Position numbers and translations under genes: made by a program. Positions 25,742 through 34,113 of a DNA stretch of 64,000 nucleotides are shown here, piece by piece; positions within the stretch are counted from its first letter, which is position 1, and each line of letters opens with the position of its first letter. Under the pieces are notes generated by a model. The model was not told where the DNA came from. It saw nothing but the letters and a program-made list of their open reading frames with translations, and did not search any database. This DNA is from Flavobacteriales bacterium (GTDB lineage: Bacteria; Bacteroidota; Bacteroidia; Flavobacteriales_F; PHOS-HE28): positions 27,729-91,728 of the forward strand of contig JADKCV010000015.1 in assembly GCA_016718655.1 (NCBI GenBank). The letters run 5' to 3'.

Positions 25742-27514
25742 TCAGATCATGGAGCGTGCCTTTTCGCGGTCCACCAAGGCGGCCTCCAACGGTGCATCCA
25801 CTCCGACTTTGATGTCCTTGATATTGAGTTGAACAGTAGTGCGGCCTTGCCACTCGTTATCCTCTATGACGAACAAGGCACTGAACGGGTCCCCACGCTT
25901 GACCATCTCATAGTGTTGTGCCTGCTTGAATGCGATGGCATCATAGCGCGGACCTTGACCATCCATGGACCGTAACGTCAACTTCAGATGGTCGTTTCCA
26001 ACGATACGGGCCGATCCCGTGTCGACCAGTCCACGCACCAGGAACACCGGACGCATGTTCGCCGGGCCGTAAGGCGCCATATGTCGCAGGATATTGACGA
26101 GGCGATCGTCGATATCACCGAGGCCGATCTCCATATCCACCTCCTCCATCGGTATTCGGCTGGCCGGCGAAATGGTGGCTCGTACCACTTCCTCGAATCG
26201 TTGTTGAAAGGCCTCCACATGGTCCAACGGCATGGTAAGCCCGGCAGCATACATATGCCCACCATACTGTTCCAGGAGATCACTACAGGCGCTGATGGCC
26301 TCGTACACATCGAAGCCCTTCACACTTCGGGCGGATCCGACGACCTTGCCGTTGCTCTCCGTGAGCACGATGGTGGGCCGATAATACTGTTCGATCAACC
26401 TGGACGCCACGATGCCGATCACTCCCTTGTGCCAGGTCTCTTTGAAGAGCACCGTGCTCCAGGCATCACGCAGTCGATCATCGGTGGCGATCATCTCCAG
26501 CGATTCCCGGGTGATGTCCTTATCAAGTTCTTGACGATGGGTGTTGTGACCATCCACGCGCAATGCGATCTGTTCAGCTTGGGCAAGGTCTTGCGCCAAA
26601 AGCAACTCAACGGCTTGACGACCATGCTCGATCCTCCCCGCAGCATTGATCCTGGGGCCTAGGGCGAACACCAGGTCCGTCACGCACAATCGCCGCTTCA
26701 CATTCGCCATGGCGAGCATCGCTTGTATGCCTGGCCTCGGATGATCGTTGAGCTGCTTCAGTCCGACATGTGCCAGTATGCGATTCTCCCCATTGACGGG
26801 AACGATATCACAGGCCGTGCTCACGGCTACCAGGTCCAGCAAGGGGATCAACGCTTCAACGCCCATTCCATTTCGCATGGCGAAGGCTTGCATCAATTTG
26901 AAGCCGATCCCGCAACCACTAAGCTCCTTGAAGGGATAGGGACAATCATCGCGTTTGGGGTCGAGCACTGCAATGGCTGCAGGCAATACCTGTCCAGGGC
27001 GGTGGTGATCACAAATGATCATATCGATGCCCAGCGAGGACGCATAGTCGACCTTGTCGTTCGCTTTGATCCCGCAATCCAAGGCGATGATGAGCGTGAC
27101 ACCCTCGAGCTTCGCCTTATCGATCCCAGCGAAACTGATACCATAGCCCTCCGAATACCGGTCCGGTATGTAAAAGACAAGCTCGGCCGAAAAGGGCAAT
27201 AAGAAGGAATGGACCAAGGCCACAGCCGTGGTGCCATCCACGTCATAGTCACCGTAGATCATGATGCGTTCACGATCCCCCAGTGCGCGCTCCAAGCGCT
27301 CCACCGCCTGTTGCATGTCCTTCATCAGGAAGGGATCATGCATCTGGTCAAGCGACGGCCGGAAGAAGACAGAGGCTTCGGCCGGCGATCCGATCCCGCG
27401 CTGTGCAAGTAGGCGTGCTATGTGTTCCGGACAGCGATCATGGGTCAACCCTTCCACCACCATGGGGTCCGGTTCGTGCCTCAATACCCATCGTTTCTGC
27501 ACTGCAATGCTCAT
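25742..27514 (-). CDS. recJ: single-stranded-DNA-specific exonuclease RecJ
   Basis: A 590-residue DHH-family 5'-3' exonuclease acting in recombination and mismatch or base-excision repair. It shows IYGDYDVDGTTAVALVHS (metal-binding motif I, about 93-110), ALDCGIKAND, CDHHRPGQ (the DHH motif) and the DHHA1 motif GGHMYAAGLTM (about 420-430). A C-terminal OB-like domain (about 470-575) contains RPVFLVRGLVDTGSARIVGN. Length is normal. The ATG at 27514 lies four bases after a TATCTTCG element, so the mRNA may be leaderless. Confidence 0.96.
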   Translation of the reverse strand: MSIAVQKRWVLRHEPDPMVVEGLTHDRCPEHIARLLAQRGIGSPAEASVFFRPSLDQMHDPFLMKDMQQAVERLERALGDRERIMIYGDYDVDGTTAVALVHSFLLPFSAELVFYIPDRYSEGYGISFAGIDKAKLEGVTLIIALDCGIKANDKVDYASSLGIDMIICDHHRPGQVLPAAIAVLDPKRDDCPYPFKELSGCGIGFKLMQAFAMRNGMGVEALIPLLDLVAVSTACDIVPVNGENRILAHVGLKQLNDHPRPGIQAMLAMANVKRRLCVTDLVFALGPRINAAGRIEHGRQAVELLLAQDLAQAEQIALRVDGHNTHRQELDKDITRESLEMIATDDRLRDAWSTVLFKETWHKGVIGIVASRLIEQYYRPTIVLTESNGKVVGSARSVKGFDVYEAISACSDLLEQYGGHMYAAGLTMPLDHVEAFQQRFEEVVRATISPASRIPMEEVDMEIGLGDIDDRLVNILRHMAPYGPANMRPVFLVRGLVDTGSARIVGNDHLKLTLRSMDGQGPRYDAIAFKQAQHYEMVKRGDPFSALFVIEDNEWQGRTTVQLNIKDIKVGVDAPLEAALVDREKARSMI

Positions 27515-27518
27515 GGCC

Positions 27519-27526
27519 CGAAGATA
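27519..27526 (-). promoter_or_regulatory. -7-like element TATCTTCG for recJ
   Basis: TATCTTCG on the minus strand ends only four bases before ATG 27514. If it is the promoter, transcription starts at or next to the start codon. Confidence 0.45.
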
Positions 27527-27604
27527 GTAGCGCCCACGTATTCCGGACCCGTATGGACATGTCCCTGTTCTATGGATATTTGACCTTCAACGATCCCCTG
27601 GGAA

Positions 27605-29119
27605 ATGGAACTTAGAACGTGGTTGATGTTTCCGGCCTCCACCTTGTTGATCGGCTGTGCAGGACTGCTTGGAAGCGGGAATCGTACCGTGATCCTGCAT
27701 TCCGACCCTGAAGGGGCAACTGTTTTCGTGAACGGGAACGAGCGCGGTACCACTCCTTGGAACTATACCTACGAGCCCGATGATGGGGACTTGGTGGAAG
27801 TGGAGTTCCGGATGCCCGGCCATTTGAGCAATAAGCTGACGATCAACCCGACCATGAAGAATGGCATCCTCTTCTTGGAGGCCATGCTCTTCCACATTCC
27901 CTATATCGTGGACCACGATAACCCGGCGATGTACCGCATCGATAGGAGCGAGACCACCGTGCGCATGGTCAAAGAGCTTCCTACCGACATACCAGCTCGT
28001 ATGGTACCCTTGTCCGGGGTGTTGGTGGCGCTCGGAGAGCGGCCGGAACTGGGTCGCTTGAACGGCAAGGTCGTTCGTCACGACAAGGATTCGCCACTCC
28101 GTGTGCTGGACCACCCGGAACAGTTGGGCACTTCCATGGTCATGGGCTTCAGGGACACGTGGTTGGATGTCAAGAGTGTGCGCAAGGGCACGACCAAAGG
28201 GGACGAGGCCATTCAACGGGCCAAGATGCATCTGGAACCATCCGTGAAGGACCTCCGCATGGATATCAAAGAGAGCAAGGGTCGGGCGCAGGGCAAACTC
28301 GACCTTGAGGTGCTGTGGCGCTTCTACAGTTCCTCTCGAAGTGATAGTGTGATCTGGGAGGAGACCACCCGCACCACGCACTACGCGAATGGCGGTCGCC
28401 TGGACGAATTGGTCGGGGATGCTGCGCGCGAAGCCGCGCGATCACTGGCTGGCAACAGGGTTCTGGCCGAGCGACTGGCCGAACGCTACGGTGCCGGATT
28501 GACCGCCAGTAAGGGAGGCAACGTGCTGCTCACCCGACCGGTTCCCATCGGGTTCACCGGCCGCAAGGACATGATATCGGCCTTGGTCAAAGGCGTGGTC
28601 ACCATCAGCATGGACAAAGGCCATGGCAGTGGCTTCGTCATCAGCAACGACGGATACATCCTTACCAATGAGCACGTGGTGGAGGGTGAAAGCCTGGTGA
28701 AGGTGAAGTTCGAACAGGGTTTCAGCTTGGACGGACAAGTGGTGAAGTTCAACAAGGATTTCGACCTCGCCCTCATCAAGGTGCAAGCCACCGATCTGCC
28801 CGCCTTGTCCATCGGACACGATGATCAGCTCATGTTGGGCGAAGAGCTTTTTGCGATAGGCACACCCCTCGATACCGAACTGGGACAAAGTGTTTCTCGC
28901 GGTGTGCTCAGCGGGCGCCGCTCCATCGAAGGACGCTCATACCTGCAGACCGACGTGAGCATCAACCCGGGCAATAGTGGCGGTCCGCTCATCGATGAGA
29001 CCGGTAAGGTGGTGGGCGTGACCACCTTGAAGATCAGTGGCAAAGGCTTGGAAGGCCTCGGCTTCGGCGTTCCGATATCGCAAGCACTGGAAATGCTCAA
29101 CATCTCATTCGTCAAATGA
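27605..29119 (+). CDS. lipoprotein trypsin-like serine protease with PEGA domain, lacking PDZ
   Basis: A 504-residue envelope protease. The N-terminal lipobox LIGC at about 15-18 predicts lipid anchoring. Residues about 27-75 form a PEGA-type domain (ILHSDPEGATVFVNGNERGT). A central domain (about 100-300) is unrecognised. The C-terminal S1C (HtrA/DegP-type) domain has all three catalytic residues: His357 in TNEHVVEG, Asp387 in DFDLALI and Ser458 in NPGNSGGP. No PDZ domain follows, unlike DegP, so substrate selection may use the PEGA or central domain. The stop overlaps the next gene by ATGA. The protein may be a stress or processing protease for outer-membrane material. Confidence 0.88.
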   Translation: MELRTWLMFPASTLLIGCAGLLGSGNRTVILHSDPEGATVFVNGNERGTTPWNYTYEPDDGDLVEVEFRMPGHLSNKLTINPTMKNGILFLEAMLFHIPYIVDHDNPAMYRIDRSETTVRMVKELPTDIPARMVPLSGVLVALGERPELGRLNGKVVRHDKDSPLRVLDHPEQLGTSMVMGFRDTWLDVKSVRKGTTKGDEAIQRAKMHLEPSVKDLRMDIKESKGRAQGKLDLEVLWRFYSSSRSDSVIWEETTRTTHYANGGRLDELVGDAAREAARSLAGNRVLAERLAERYGAGLTASKGGNVLLTRPVPIGFTGRKDMISALVKGVVTISMDKGHGSGFVISNDGYILTNEHVVEGESLVKVKFEQGFSLDGQVVKFNKDFDLALIKVQATDLPALSIGHDDQLMLGEELFAIGTPLDTELGQSVSRGVLSGRRSIEGRSYLQTDVSINPGNSGGPLIDETGKVVGVTTLKISGKGLEGLGFGVPISQALEMLNISFVK

Positions 29120-29760
29120 TGGCCAGGCGTCCCCACCTCACGTTCATCCTCATAGCAGTCGCATTGAGTGTTAATGGCCAGATGGGCATACGCCTAACAC
29201 CCTATCAGTATGAACGGGTGGAAAAGGGAAGCAATGCGCACATCGGGGCAGGATTCGATCTTGACCTGAGTCGACGAAGCGCCATGAGCGTCGATTACAG
29301 TGCGCGATTCGACATTTGGGGGGTGGCTGAGGCGAACGTGGAGAGCTACGATTTCTATGGCTACTTCGTCAGCTACTCTCCTATCACTCGCACCTGGTCG
29401 CTGACCCTGCGCTCGCTTTACTTCCTTAACGACGAGGTTTCCGGTTTCTACATCGCTTCCAGCATCGGTTATCGTGCTGTCGAATTGGAGTTGGATCCGG
29501 ATGTTTCGGCCACGGGATCGTGGGTTACAACTCAACCTTCCTGGGCTCGCCGAAGCACACACAACGGCGGGTACACCCAATTGGGCTTTCGCTTGGGCAT
29601 TCGCAGTGAGTTGGATGGCTTCTATGGCGACCTATTCCTTGGCCTCGGACTGAATCTGGGCGATCCGGACCTTGACCTGCCTTTGTACATGGCCCAGAGC
29701 GACTGGGGTATCAAGGACCTCTACCTTCAGGCTGGGTATTCCATGGGTATCGGCTGGTAG
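29116..29760 (+). CDS. outer-membrane beta-barrel-like protein coupled to the protease
   Basis: A 214-residue protein with a signal peptide (RRPHLTFILIAVALSVNGQM) and alternating hydrophobic/polar strands rich in Tyr and Gly (YDFYGYFVSYSPITR, YTQLGFRLGIRSELDG, LFLGLGLNLGDPDLDLPL). The final strand is LYLQAGYSMGIGW, ending in an aromatic residue as in outer-membrane barrels. About eight strands are visible. ATG 29116 overlaps the protease stop by four bases (a second ATG follows at 29119). Coupling suggests that the barrel is a partner or substrate of the lipoprotein protease. Confidence 0.75.
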   Translation: MMARRPHLTFILIAVALSVNGQMGIRLTPYQYERVEKGSNAHIGAGFDLDLSRRSAMSVDYSARFDIWGVAEANVESYDFYGYFVSYSPITRTWSLTLRSLYFLNDEVSGFYIASSIGYRAVELELDPDVSATGSWVTTQPSWARRSTHNGGYTQLGFRLGIRSELDGFYGDLFLGLGLNLGDPDLDLPLYMAQSDWGIKDLYLQAGYSMGIGW

Positions 29761-29777
29761 TTCGACTTGTTGGAAGT

Positions 29778-29810
29778 AACAAAGCCCCGCACTTTCGTGG
29801 GGGCTTCGTT
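29778..29810 (+). terminator. intrinsic terminator after the protease/barrel operon
   Basis: Stem AAGCCCC (29782-29788) with GGGGCTT (29800-29806), extended inward by CAC/GTG around a TTTC loop with one bulged G, then CGTT. It lies about 20 bases after the barrel-protein stop. Confidence 0.65.
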
Positions 29811-29853
29811 ACCTGTGGGTCCTGCCTTCAGCAGTGCGCACGCGGCATCATCA

Positions 29854-30030
29854 CTAACGGTATCCGTTGATGTATGCATTGGCGATGATCTCACTTTCGC
29901 GGATCAGCCCTTGCACGATCTCTCGGATCACGTCGTTCAGCTGTTGGTCCGTATACCGGTTCAGGTCTTGGTACACGTGCGTTTTGCGCTTGCTGCTCTT
30001 GATGAAGGCTATCTTATCCTTCTTCGTCAT
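29854..30030 (-). CDS. small basic protein of 58 aa, unknown function
   Basis: ATG 30030 opens MTKKDKIAFIKSSKRKTHVY and runs to a stop at 29854. The N-terminal half is Lys-rich and the C-terminal half is an amphipathic, acidic helix (QQLNDVIREIVQGLIRESE), which looks like a genuine folded small protein. The frame extends upstream across a 12-bp hairpin, so an N-terminally longer form (from 30138) is possible but less convincing. No family recognised. The organisation (small basic protein downstream of another small helical protein) could suggest a two-gene module, but I would not assign a toxin/antitoxin role from this alone. Confidence 0.5.
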   Translation of the reverse strand: MTKKDKIAFIKSSKRKTHVYQDLNRYTDQQLNDVIREIVQGLIRESEIIANAYINGYR

Positions 30031-30118
30031 GGGACCTTCTACGGCAACCCCGGGCGAAAGGATCCATTCCGCTGCAAAAAAGTCCGGACGCCCTACGGCA
30101 ACGGGCTTTCCGGAAACA

Positions 30119-30154
30119 CGAACAGCGGTCTGCCGCATGGAGGACCGCTGTTCG
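30119..30154 (-). terminator. 12-bp perfect hairpin after the 46-aa gene
   Basis: CGAACAGCGGTC (30119-30130) pairs perfectly with GACCGCTGTTCG (30143-30154) around a 12-base loop. On the minus strand it starts 18 bases after the stop at 30173 and is followed by TGTTTCC. It probably terminates the 46-aa gene, and it also separates that gene from the 58-aa gene. Confidence 0.6.
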
Positions 30155-30172
30155 CGAAGGCACTTCGGGAGG

Positions 30173-30313
30173 TCAACCAAGGGCAGGACGAGGTGTGTTT
30201 CGCAATGCATAAATGCGACCCAGGGTCCGCAGGTAACGATCAACATCGCCGACCAGCAACAAACGCTTGGCCTGGCGCTTCAACAACTCGGGGGTGATGG
30301 TCGGGGTATCCAT
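30173..30313 (-). CDS. small helical protein of 46 aa, unknown function
   Basis: ATG 30313 opens MDTPTITPELLKRQAKRLLL and continues with VGDVDRYLRTLGRIYALRNT, then PRPALG and TGA at 30175-30173. The sequence is basic and almost entirely amphipathic helix, unlike random translation. It is divergent from udk, followed by a strong hairpin at 30119-30154, and has no overlap with any convincing gene, which supports it being real. I do not recognise the family. A small protein with a Leu-Lys-Arg helix could bind RNA, DNA or a partner protein. Confidence 0.55.
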   Translation of the reverse strand: MDTPTITPELLKRQAKRLLLVGDVDRYLRTLGRIYALRNTPRPALG

Positions 30314-30400
30314 GGTGTGTCGATGATGTTGATCCTACCATTTCAAGCGGCGTGCCAAACTCCTCGAAGCCCTGTTCCGGCGCGGTTGTATCCGGACCGC

Positions 30401-30408
30401 TACTTTTG
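30401..30408 (+). promoter_or_regulatory. -7 promoter element TACTTTTG for udk
   Basis: Perfect TAnnTTTG followed by CGCGG, with only five bases between it and ATG 30414. It predicts a leaderless or near-leaderless udk transcript. Confidence 0.55.
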
Positions 30409-30413
30409 CGCGG

Positions 30414-31061
30414 ATGCGTCGCGGAGCCTACCTTGTCGGTGTGGCAGGTGGCAGTGGATCAGGCAAGACCAGCTTGGTACGCGCCCTGCGAGAGCAATTA
30501 CCTCCGGGGAGCGTTTGCGTGGTCTCACAGGACGACTACTACCACCCCAAGGAACAACAGGCCATCGACCCGAATGGCAAGGTGAATTTCGACCTACCCT
30601 CTGCAGTGGATATGGAGGGACTTGCACGCGACCTGCGCGAACTGGTCGCTGGTCGTTCCATCCACCGCAAGGAATACACCTTCAACCAACCGGATAAGGA
30701 ACCGGACCTGATCGAGCTACTGCCAGCACCTGTGATCCTGGTCGAAGGGTTGTTCGTGTTGCATCATGAACCCGTTCGGGAGTTGTTCGACCTACGGGTG
30801 TTCATCGACGCCAGTGAGGGTGCTCAACTGGACCGGCGGCTTCGCCGCGACTCCCGTGAGCGAGGCTATGGGGAGGCGGAGATACTCTACCAATGGGAGC
30901 ACCACGTACTACCCGCCTATCGGAACTACCTGCTCCCTTACCGGCACCTTTGCGACCTGCATGTGGTGAACGAGCTAGGTTTCGAACGTGCTGTCAACGT
31001 ACTGCGCCACCACCTATTGCTCACGGCCGGGGTCGAGGAGCCGTTGGGTCAAGGCTTGTAG
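30414..31061 (+). CDS. udk: uridine kinase
   Basis: A 215-residue kinase phosphorylating uridine (and cytidine) to the monophosphate in pyrimidine salvage. The P-loop is GGSGSGKTS (12-20, Lys18) directly after VGVA. QDDYYHPKEQQ, NFDLPSAVDMEGL and VILVEGLFVL (Walker-B-like) follow in family order, with RRLRRDSRERGY as the arginine-rich lid. ATG 30414 matches the usual uridine-kinase N-terminus, so the very short leader implied by the promoter is probably real. The 3' end overlaps the convergent nadD by 13 bases. Confidence 0.94.
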   Translation: MRRGAYLVGVAGGSGSGKTSLVRALREQLPPGSVCVVSQDDYYHPKEQQAIDPNGKVNFDLPSAVDMEGLARDLRELVAGRSIHRKEYTFNQPDKEPDLIELLPAPVILVEGLFVLHHEPVRELFDLRVFIDASEGAQLDRRLRRDSRERGYGEAEILYQWEHHVLPAYRNYLLPYRHLCDLHVVNELGFERAVNVLRHHLLLTAGVEEPLGQGL

Positions 31062-31642
31062 AGGCCGTTCTGCCTGATATGGCTGAGCACTTGTGGGTCC
31101 ACCCAAGCATCCACTGCACGCCAGTTCGCAATATCACTACGGATCCGAGTAGCGGATACCTCGACCAACGGCGCATTGGCCACCACCCGAACATGTGGAT
31201 GGCCCACGAATATGGACGACGCCAAATGTTCCTTCATTCCATGGCGAGGATAGACCAACAAACGATGGTGTTCAAGGATATCCTCAGGGTCCTTCCATTG
31301 GTGGAAAGAAGCCAGATTATCACTACCGATGATGAGATCGAACGAATGATCGGGCCAACGATGTCGCATGAACCGAAGGCTATCCGCGGTGTAGCTGGGT
31401 TTGGGAAGGTCGATCTCGAACCCACTGGCCACCACACCTTCATGCCCTTGTACGGCCAAACGGACCATGGCCAAACGGTGCGTATCAGGACTGATGGTAC
31501 GCCCTTGTTTGAACGGATTCAACGGCGTGACAACCAGCCAAACCTGGTCCAGCCCCATATGCTTGAGCATGTGGTTCGCGACAGCCAGATGACCAGCATG
31601 GGGCGGGTCGAAGGTCCCGAATAGGCAGCCGACGCGCATCAT
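31049..31642 (-). CDS. nadD: nicotinate-nucleotide adenylyltransferase
   Basis: A 197-residue enzyme adenylating nicotinate mononucleotide in NAD synthesis. It has the nucleotidyltransferase motif GTFDPPHAGHLAVA (His15 and His18, HxGH), VTPLNPFKQ, IIGSDNLASFHQW and the second signature VSATRIRSDI near the C-terminus. Length is normal for NadD. ATG 31642 or 31639 starts within the gmk stop (ATGATG), so it is the last gene of the yicC-gmk-nadD unit. Confidence 0.95.
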   Translation of the reverse strand: MMRVGCLFGTFDPPHAGHLAVANHMLKHMGLDQVWLVVTPLNPFKQGRTISPDTHRLAMVRLAVQGHEGVVASGFEIDLPKPSYTADSLRFMRHRWPDHSFDLIIGSDNLASFHQWKDPEDILEHHRLLVYPRHGMKEHLASSIFVGHPHVRVVANAPLVEVSATRIRSDIANWRAVDAWVDPQVLSHIRQNGLYKP

Positions 31643-32223
31643 CCAAGGAATTGGGCTACTCGCTCCACTGCCAGGGAACAGGCCTGCTGCAGATCATCAT
31701 TCACCAGGACGTGGTCGAACCGTGGCGCGAACGTCATCTCTTGGCGTGCCTTTTCAACCCTGGTCGTCAGAGTATCCTCACTCTCCGTACCCCGTGAACG
31801 AAGCCGCGCCTCGAGAACAGCGATACTCGGCGGACTGACAAAGATGGCCAAGGACCGATCCTTGTAGATCTCCTTCAGGTGCAACCCACCGATCACGTCG
31901 ATGTCGAAGATGGCATGGTGTCCTTCATTCCAGATGCGCTCCACCTCACTGCGCAAGGTGCCATAGAACCTACCCGGGTATACCTCCTCCCATTCCACGA
32001 GGTCGCCTGCTTCCACGTGGGCTTTGAAGGCCTCTTCGGAAAGGAAGTGATAATCCCGGCCATCCACTTCATTGGAACGCGGAGGGCGAGTGGTCGCGCT
32101 CACACTGAAGGCCAAACCCATGTCTTGAGCGAGAAGGTGTTTGACGATGGTCGTCTTTCCAGCACCCGACGGGGCGGAAAGGATCACACACTTCCCGGAA
32201 TTGTAGGGTAACGCTTGGCTCAC
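31639..32223 (-). CDS. gmk: guanylate kinase
   Basis: A 194-residue kinase converting GMP to GDP. P-loop SAPSGAGKTTIVKH near the N-terminus, then the GMP-binding SVSATTRPPRSNEVDGRDYH and YPGRFYGTL, and the FDIDVIGGL Walker-B region, all canonical. The start overlaps the yicC stop by four bases and its stop overlaps the nadD start. It is therefore in a tight three-gene operon. Confidence 0.97.
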   Translation of the reverse strand: MSQALPYNSGKCVILSAPSGAGKTTIVKHLLAQDMGLAFSVSATTRPPRSNEVDGRDYHFLSEEAFKAHVEAGDLVEWEEVYPGRFYGTLRSEVERIWNEGHHAIFDIDVIGGLHLKEIYKDRSLAIFVSPPSIAVLEARLRSRGTESEDTLTTRVEKARQEMTFAPRFDHVLVNDDLQQACSLAVERVAQFLG

Positions 32224-33089
32224 AGTACGTTCAGCACTTGTTCCTTGATCTTCTCCAGCTCATCCTTCATATGGACGACCAGCCGTTGAAGGGTGGCATC
32301 GTTGGCCTTTGAGCCCAAGGTGTTGATCTCCCTTCCCATCTCCTGAGCGATGAAGCCCAGCTTACGACCTTGTTGCTCATCGGCCACCAAGGTCTCCATG
32401 AAGTAGGTACAATGGGAACTCAGACGGACCTTCTCCTCCGTAACGTCCAACTTCTCCAAGTAATACACGAGCTCCTGTTCGAACCGGTCCGCATCAACTT
32501 GTACTTGGAGCTCAGCAAGCTTGCTCCGAAGCCGCTCGCGTGTGCGTTCTGTCCGCTTTGGGTCGAGAAGTGCCACTTCGCTCAACAGTGCTGAGATATG
32601 TTCCACGCGGGACCTCAACTCATCCCTCAGTCGATCACCCTCACTTGTACGGAACCCGTCAAAGGAATCAACGGCTTTGTGGATCAAGTTCAACACTTGC
32701 TGCCATTCGCCTTCCTGGAGTTTCTCGGTAGGTGGCTGGGTCACCTCAGGCATACGCAGCGCCTGAGCGAACAGGTCCGTATCCGCGTCTGGTGCAAGAT
32801 CGGCCGCGATCGACCTCAGTTCTGCAAAATATGAACGCAAGAGTTCCCTGTCGATGCTGGTGCGCGTCCTCCCTTGGTTTCGTTCACAGGTCACCACCAA
32901 TTCCACCTTACCCCGTACCAATCGCTCACTGGCCCAATGACGCAACTCAGCTTCGTGCTCTTTGTACAATGAAGGGACCTTCAGCAGCAGATCGAGCTGC
33001 TTGCTGTTCAGGGAGCGCACCTCGATGGTGACCTTACGGTCGTTGACCACTCCTTCCGAGCGACCGAACCCTGTCATGGATCGAAGCAT
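32220..33089 (-). CDS. YicC family endoribonuclease
   Basis: A 289-residue YicC/YloC protein. It begins MLRSMTGFGRSEG, the family N-terminus, continues with SLNSKQLDLLLKVP, and ends with EMGREINTLGSKANDA followed by the long C-terminal helix MKDELEKIKEQVLNVL. Members have been shown to be RNases. It precedes gmk with a four-base overlap, the arrangement also known elsewhere (yicC-gmk). A TACCTTTG element lies 16 bases upstream of ATG 33089. Confidence 0.94.
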   Translation of the reverse strand: MLRSMTGFGRSEGVVNDRKVTIEVRSLNSKQLDLLLKVPSLYKEHEAELRHWASERLVRGKVELVVTCERNQGRTRTSIDRELLRSYFAELRSIAADLAPDADTDLFAQALRMPEVTQPPTEKLQEGEWQQVLNLIHKAVDSFDGFRTSEGDRLRDELRSRVEHISALLSEVALLDPKRTERTRERLRSKLAELQVQVDADRFEQELVYYLEKLDVTEEKVRLSSHCTYFMETLVADEQQGRKLGFIAQEMGREINTLGSKANDATLQRLVVHMKDELEKIKEQVLNVL

Positions 33090-33105
33090 GTGCGCGATTA
33101 GGCCG

Positions 33106-33113
33106 CAAAGGTA
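33106..33113 (-). promoter_or_regulatory. -7 promoter element TACCTTTG for the yicC-gmk-nadD operon
   Basis: Perfect TAnnTTTG on the minus strand followed by CGG, 16 bases before ATG 33089. Confidence 0.55.
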
Positions 33114-33129
33114 ACGGGGTCATCAACGT

Positions 33130-34056
33130 TCAGGTTGTAGCTCCTTTACGACCGACCATGTGTACACCGAGGAAAATGGCAAAGGCACTAAGGCCCTGTA
33201 CGACCCCCAGGTCCAAAGTTCGGACAACGATCACCCCGGAACGCGCATCGCCGAACCGCACGAACAACCAGGTCAGCCCAAGGGCAAGCAAAGGCTGGAG
33301 GTAGATGTAACTACCCACCACGCTTGGCTCCACCACGCCCATTGCCCAAGTATTGAGCAAATAAGCCACGAACGTGACCATCACCACCACGAAGAGCAGA
33401 GCAGCCCGGACCGGCAGGTCGAGTTCCGTCCAATGAACCGCGTTGAGCTCCGACCATCCGAAGGGAGCGACCATGACAAGGCCGAAAAGAAAACACCAGG
33501 CCATGACGGTGATCGCGTCGTACTTGCGCATCAATGGCTTCACGATAACGAGGAAAAGGCCATAGGAGGTGGCATTCATCAGAATGAAGAGGTCCCCCAA
33601 GGAGGACGCTCCGCTGTCGCCTTCATGTCTCCCGATGACGATCAATGTGAGCGCACCGGATGCACCTAGCACGATGCCCGACACCTTGGTCCACGTTACA
33701 CGTTCACCGAGCAGCGCGGCGGAGAGCACCAATACAAGCACCGGGGTGGTCACCATGATGATGCTGGAATTGATGGGCGTGGTGCGCATCAACCCATGGA
33801 AGAACATCAATTGGTTGAGCGCCACTCCGAAGAACGCACACGTTACCAAACGGAGGAGATCGGACGGGTCGACGCGTTGAGGGCGGAACGCGAATACCGA
33901 CCAGAAGAGCACCACTGCACCGATCACACGCAACAGGATGAAACCAGAAGGGCCTATCACACCTGGCATGAGACCCTTCGCCACCACGTAGTTCATGCCG
34001 TAGATCAGGTTGACCAGGAAAAGGGCGATGTGTGCCTTGGTCTGACGAGGTCGCAT
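33130..34056 (-). CDS. EamA-family (DMT superfamily) transporter
   Basis: A 308-residue inner-membrane protein with ten predicted membrane segments arranged as two EamA repeats. The first is about 8-140 (LFLVNLIYGMNYVVAKGL, SSIIMVTTPVLVLVLSAALL) and the second about 155-295 (NATSYGLFLVIVKPLM, SVVGSYIYLQPLLALGLTWL). The conserved proline-containing hairpins TPINSSIIMVTTP and VEPSVVGSYIYLQP are visible. EamA exporters move amino acids or small metabolites; the substrate is not predictable here. Divergent from the LPG-synthase-like gene. Confidence 0.92.
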   Translation of the reverse strand: MRPRQTKAHIALFLVNLIYGMNYVVAKGLMPGVIGPSGFILLRVIGAVVLFWSVFAFRPQRVDPSDLLRLVTCAFFGVALNQLMFFHGLMRTTPINSSIIMVTTPVLVLVLSAALLGERVTWTKVSGIVLGASGALTLIVIGRHEGDSGASSLGDLFILMNATSYGLFLVIVKPLMRKYDAITVMAWCFLFGLVMVAPFGWSELNAVHWTELDLPVRAALLFVVVMVTFVAYLLNTWAMGVVEPSVVGSYIYLQPLLALGLTWLFVRFGDARSGVIVVRTLDLGVVQGLSAFAIFLGVHMVGRKGATT

Positions 34057-34069
34057 ACGATCGAACGGA

Positions 34070-34077
34070 TACCTTTA
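34070..34077 (+). promoter_or_regulatory. -7-like element TACCTTTA upstream of the LPG-synthase-like gene
   Basis: TACCTTTA, one base off TAnnTTTG, 36 bases before ATG 34114 in the divergent gap with the EamA gene. Confidence 0.4.
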
Positions 34078-34113
34078 GACCCGTCGGCACAGGTTCGGCA
34101 GCGAAGATATCGG

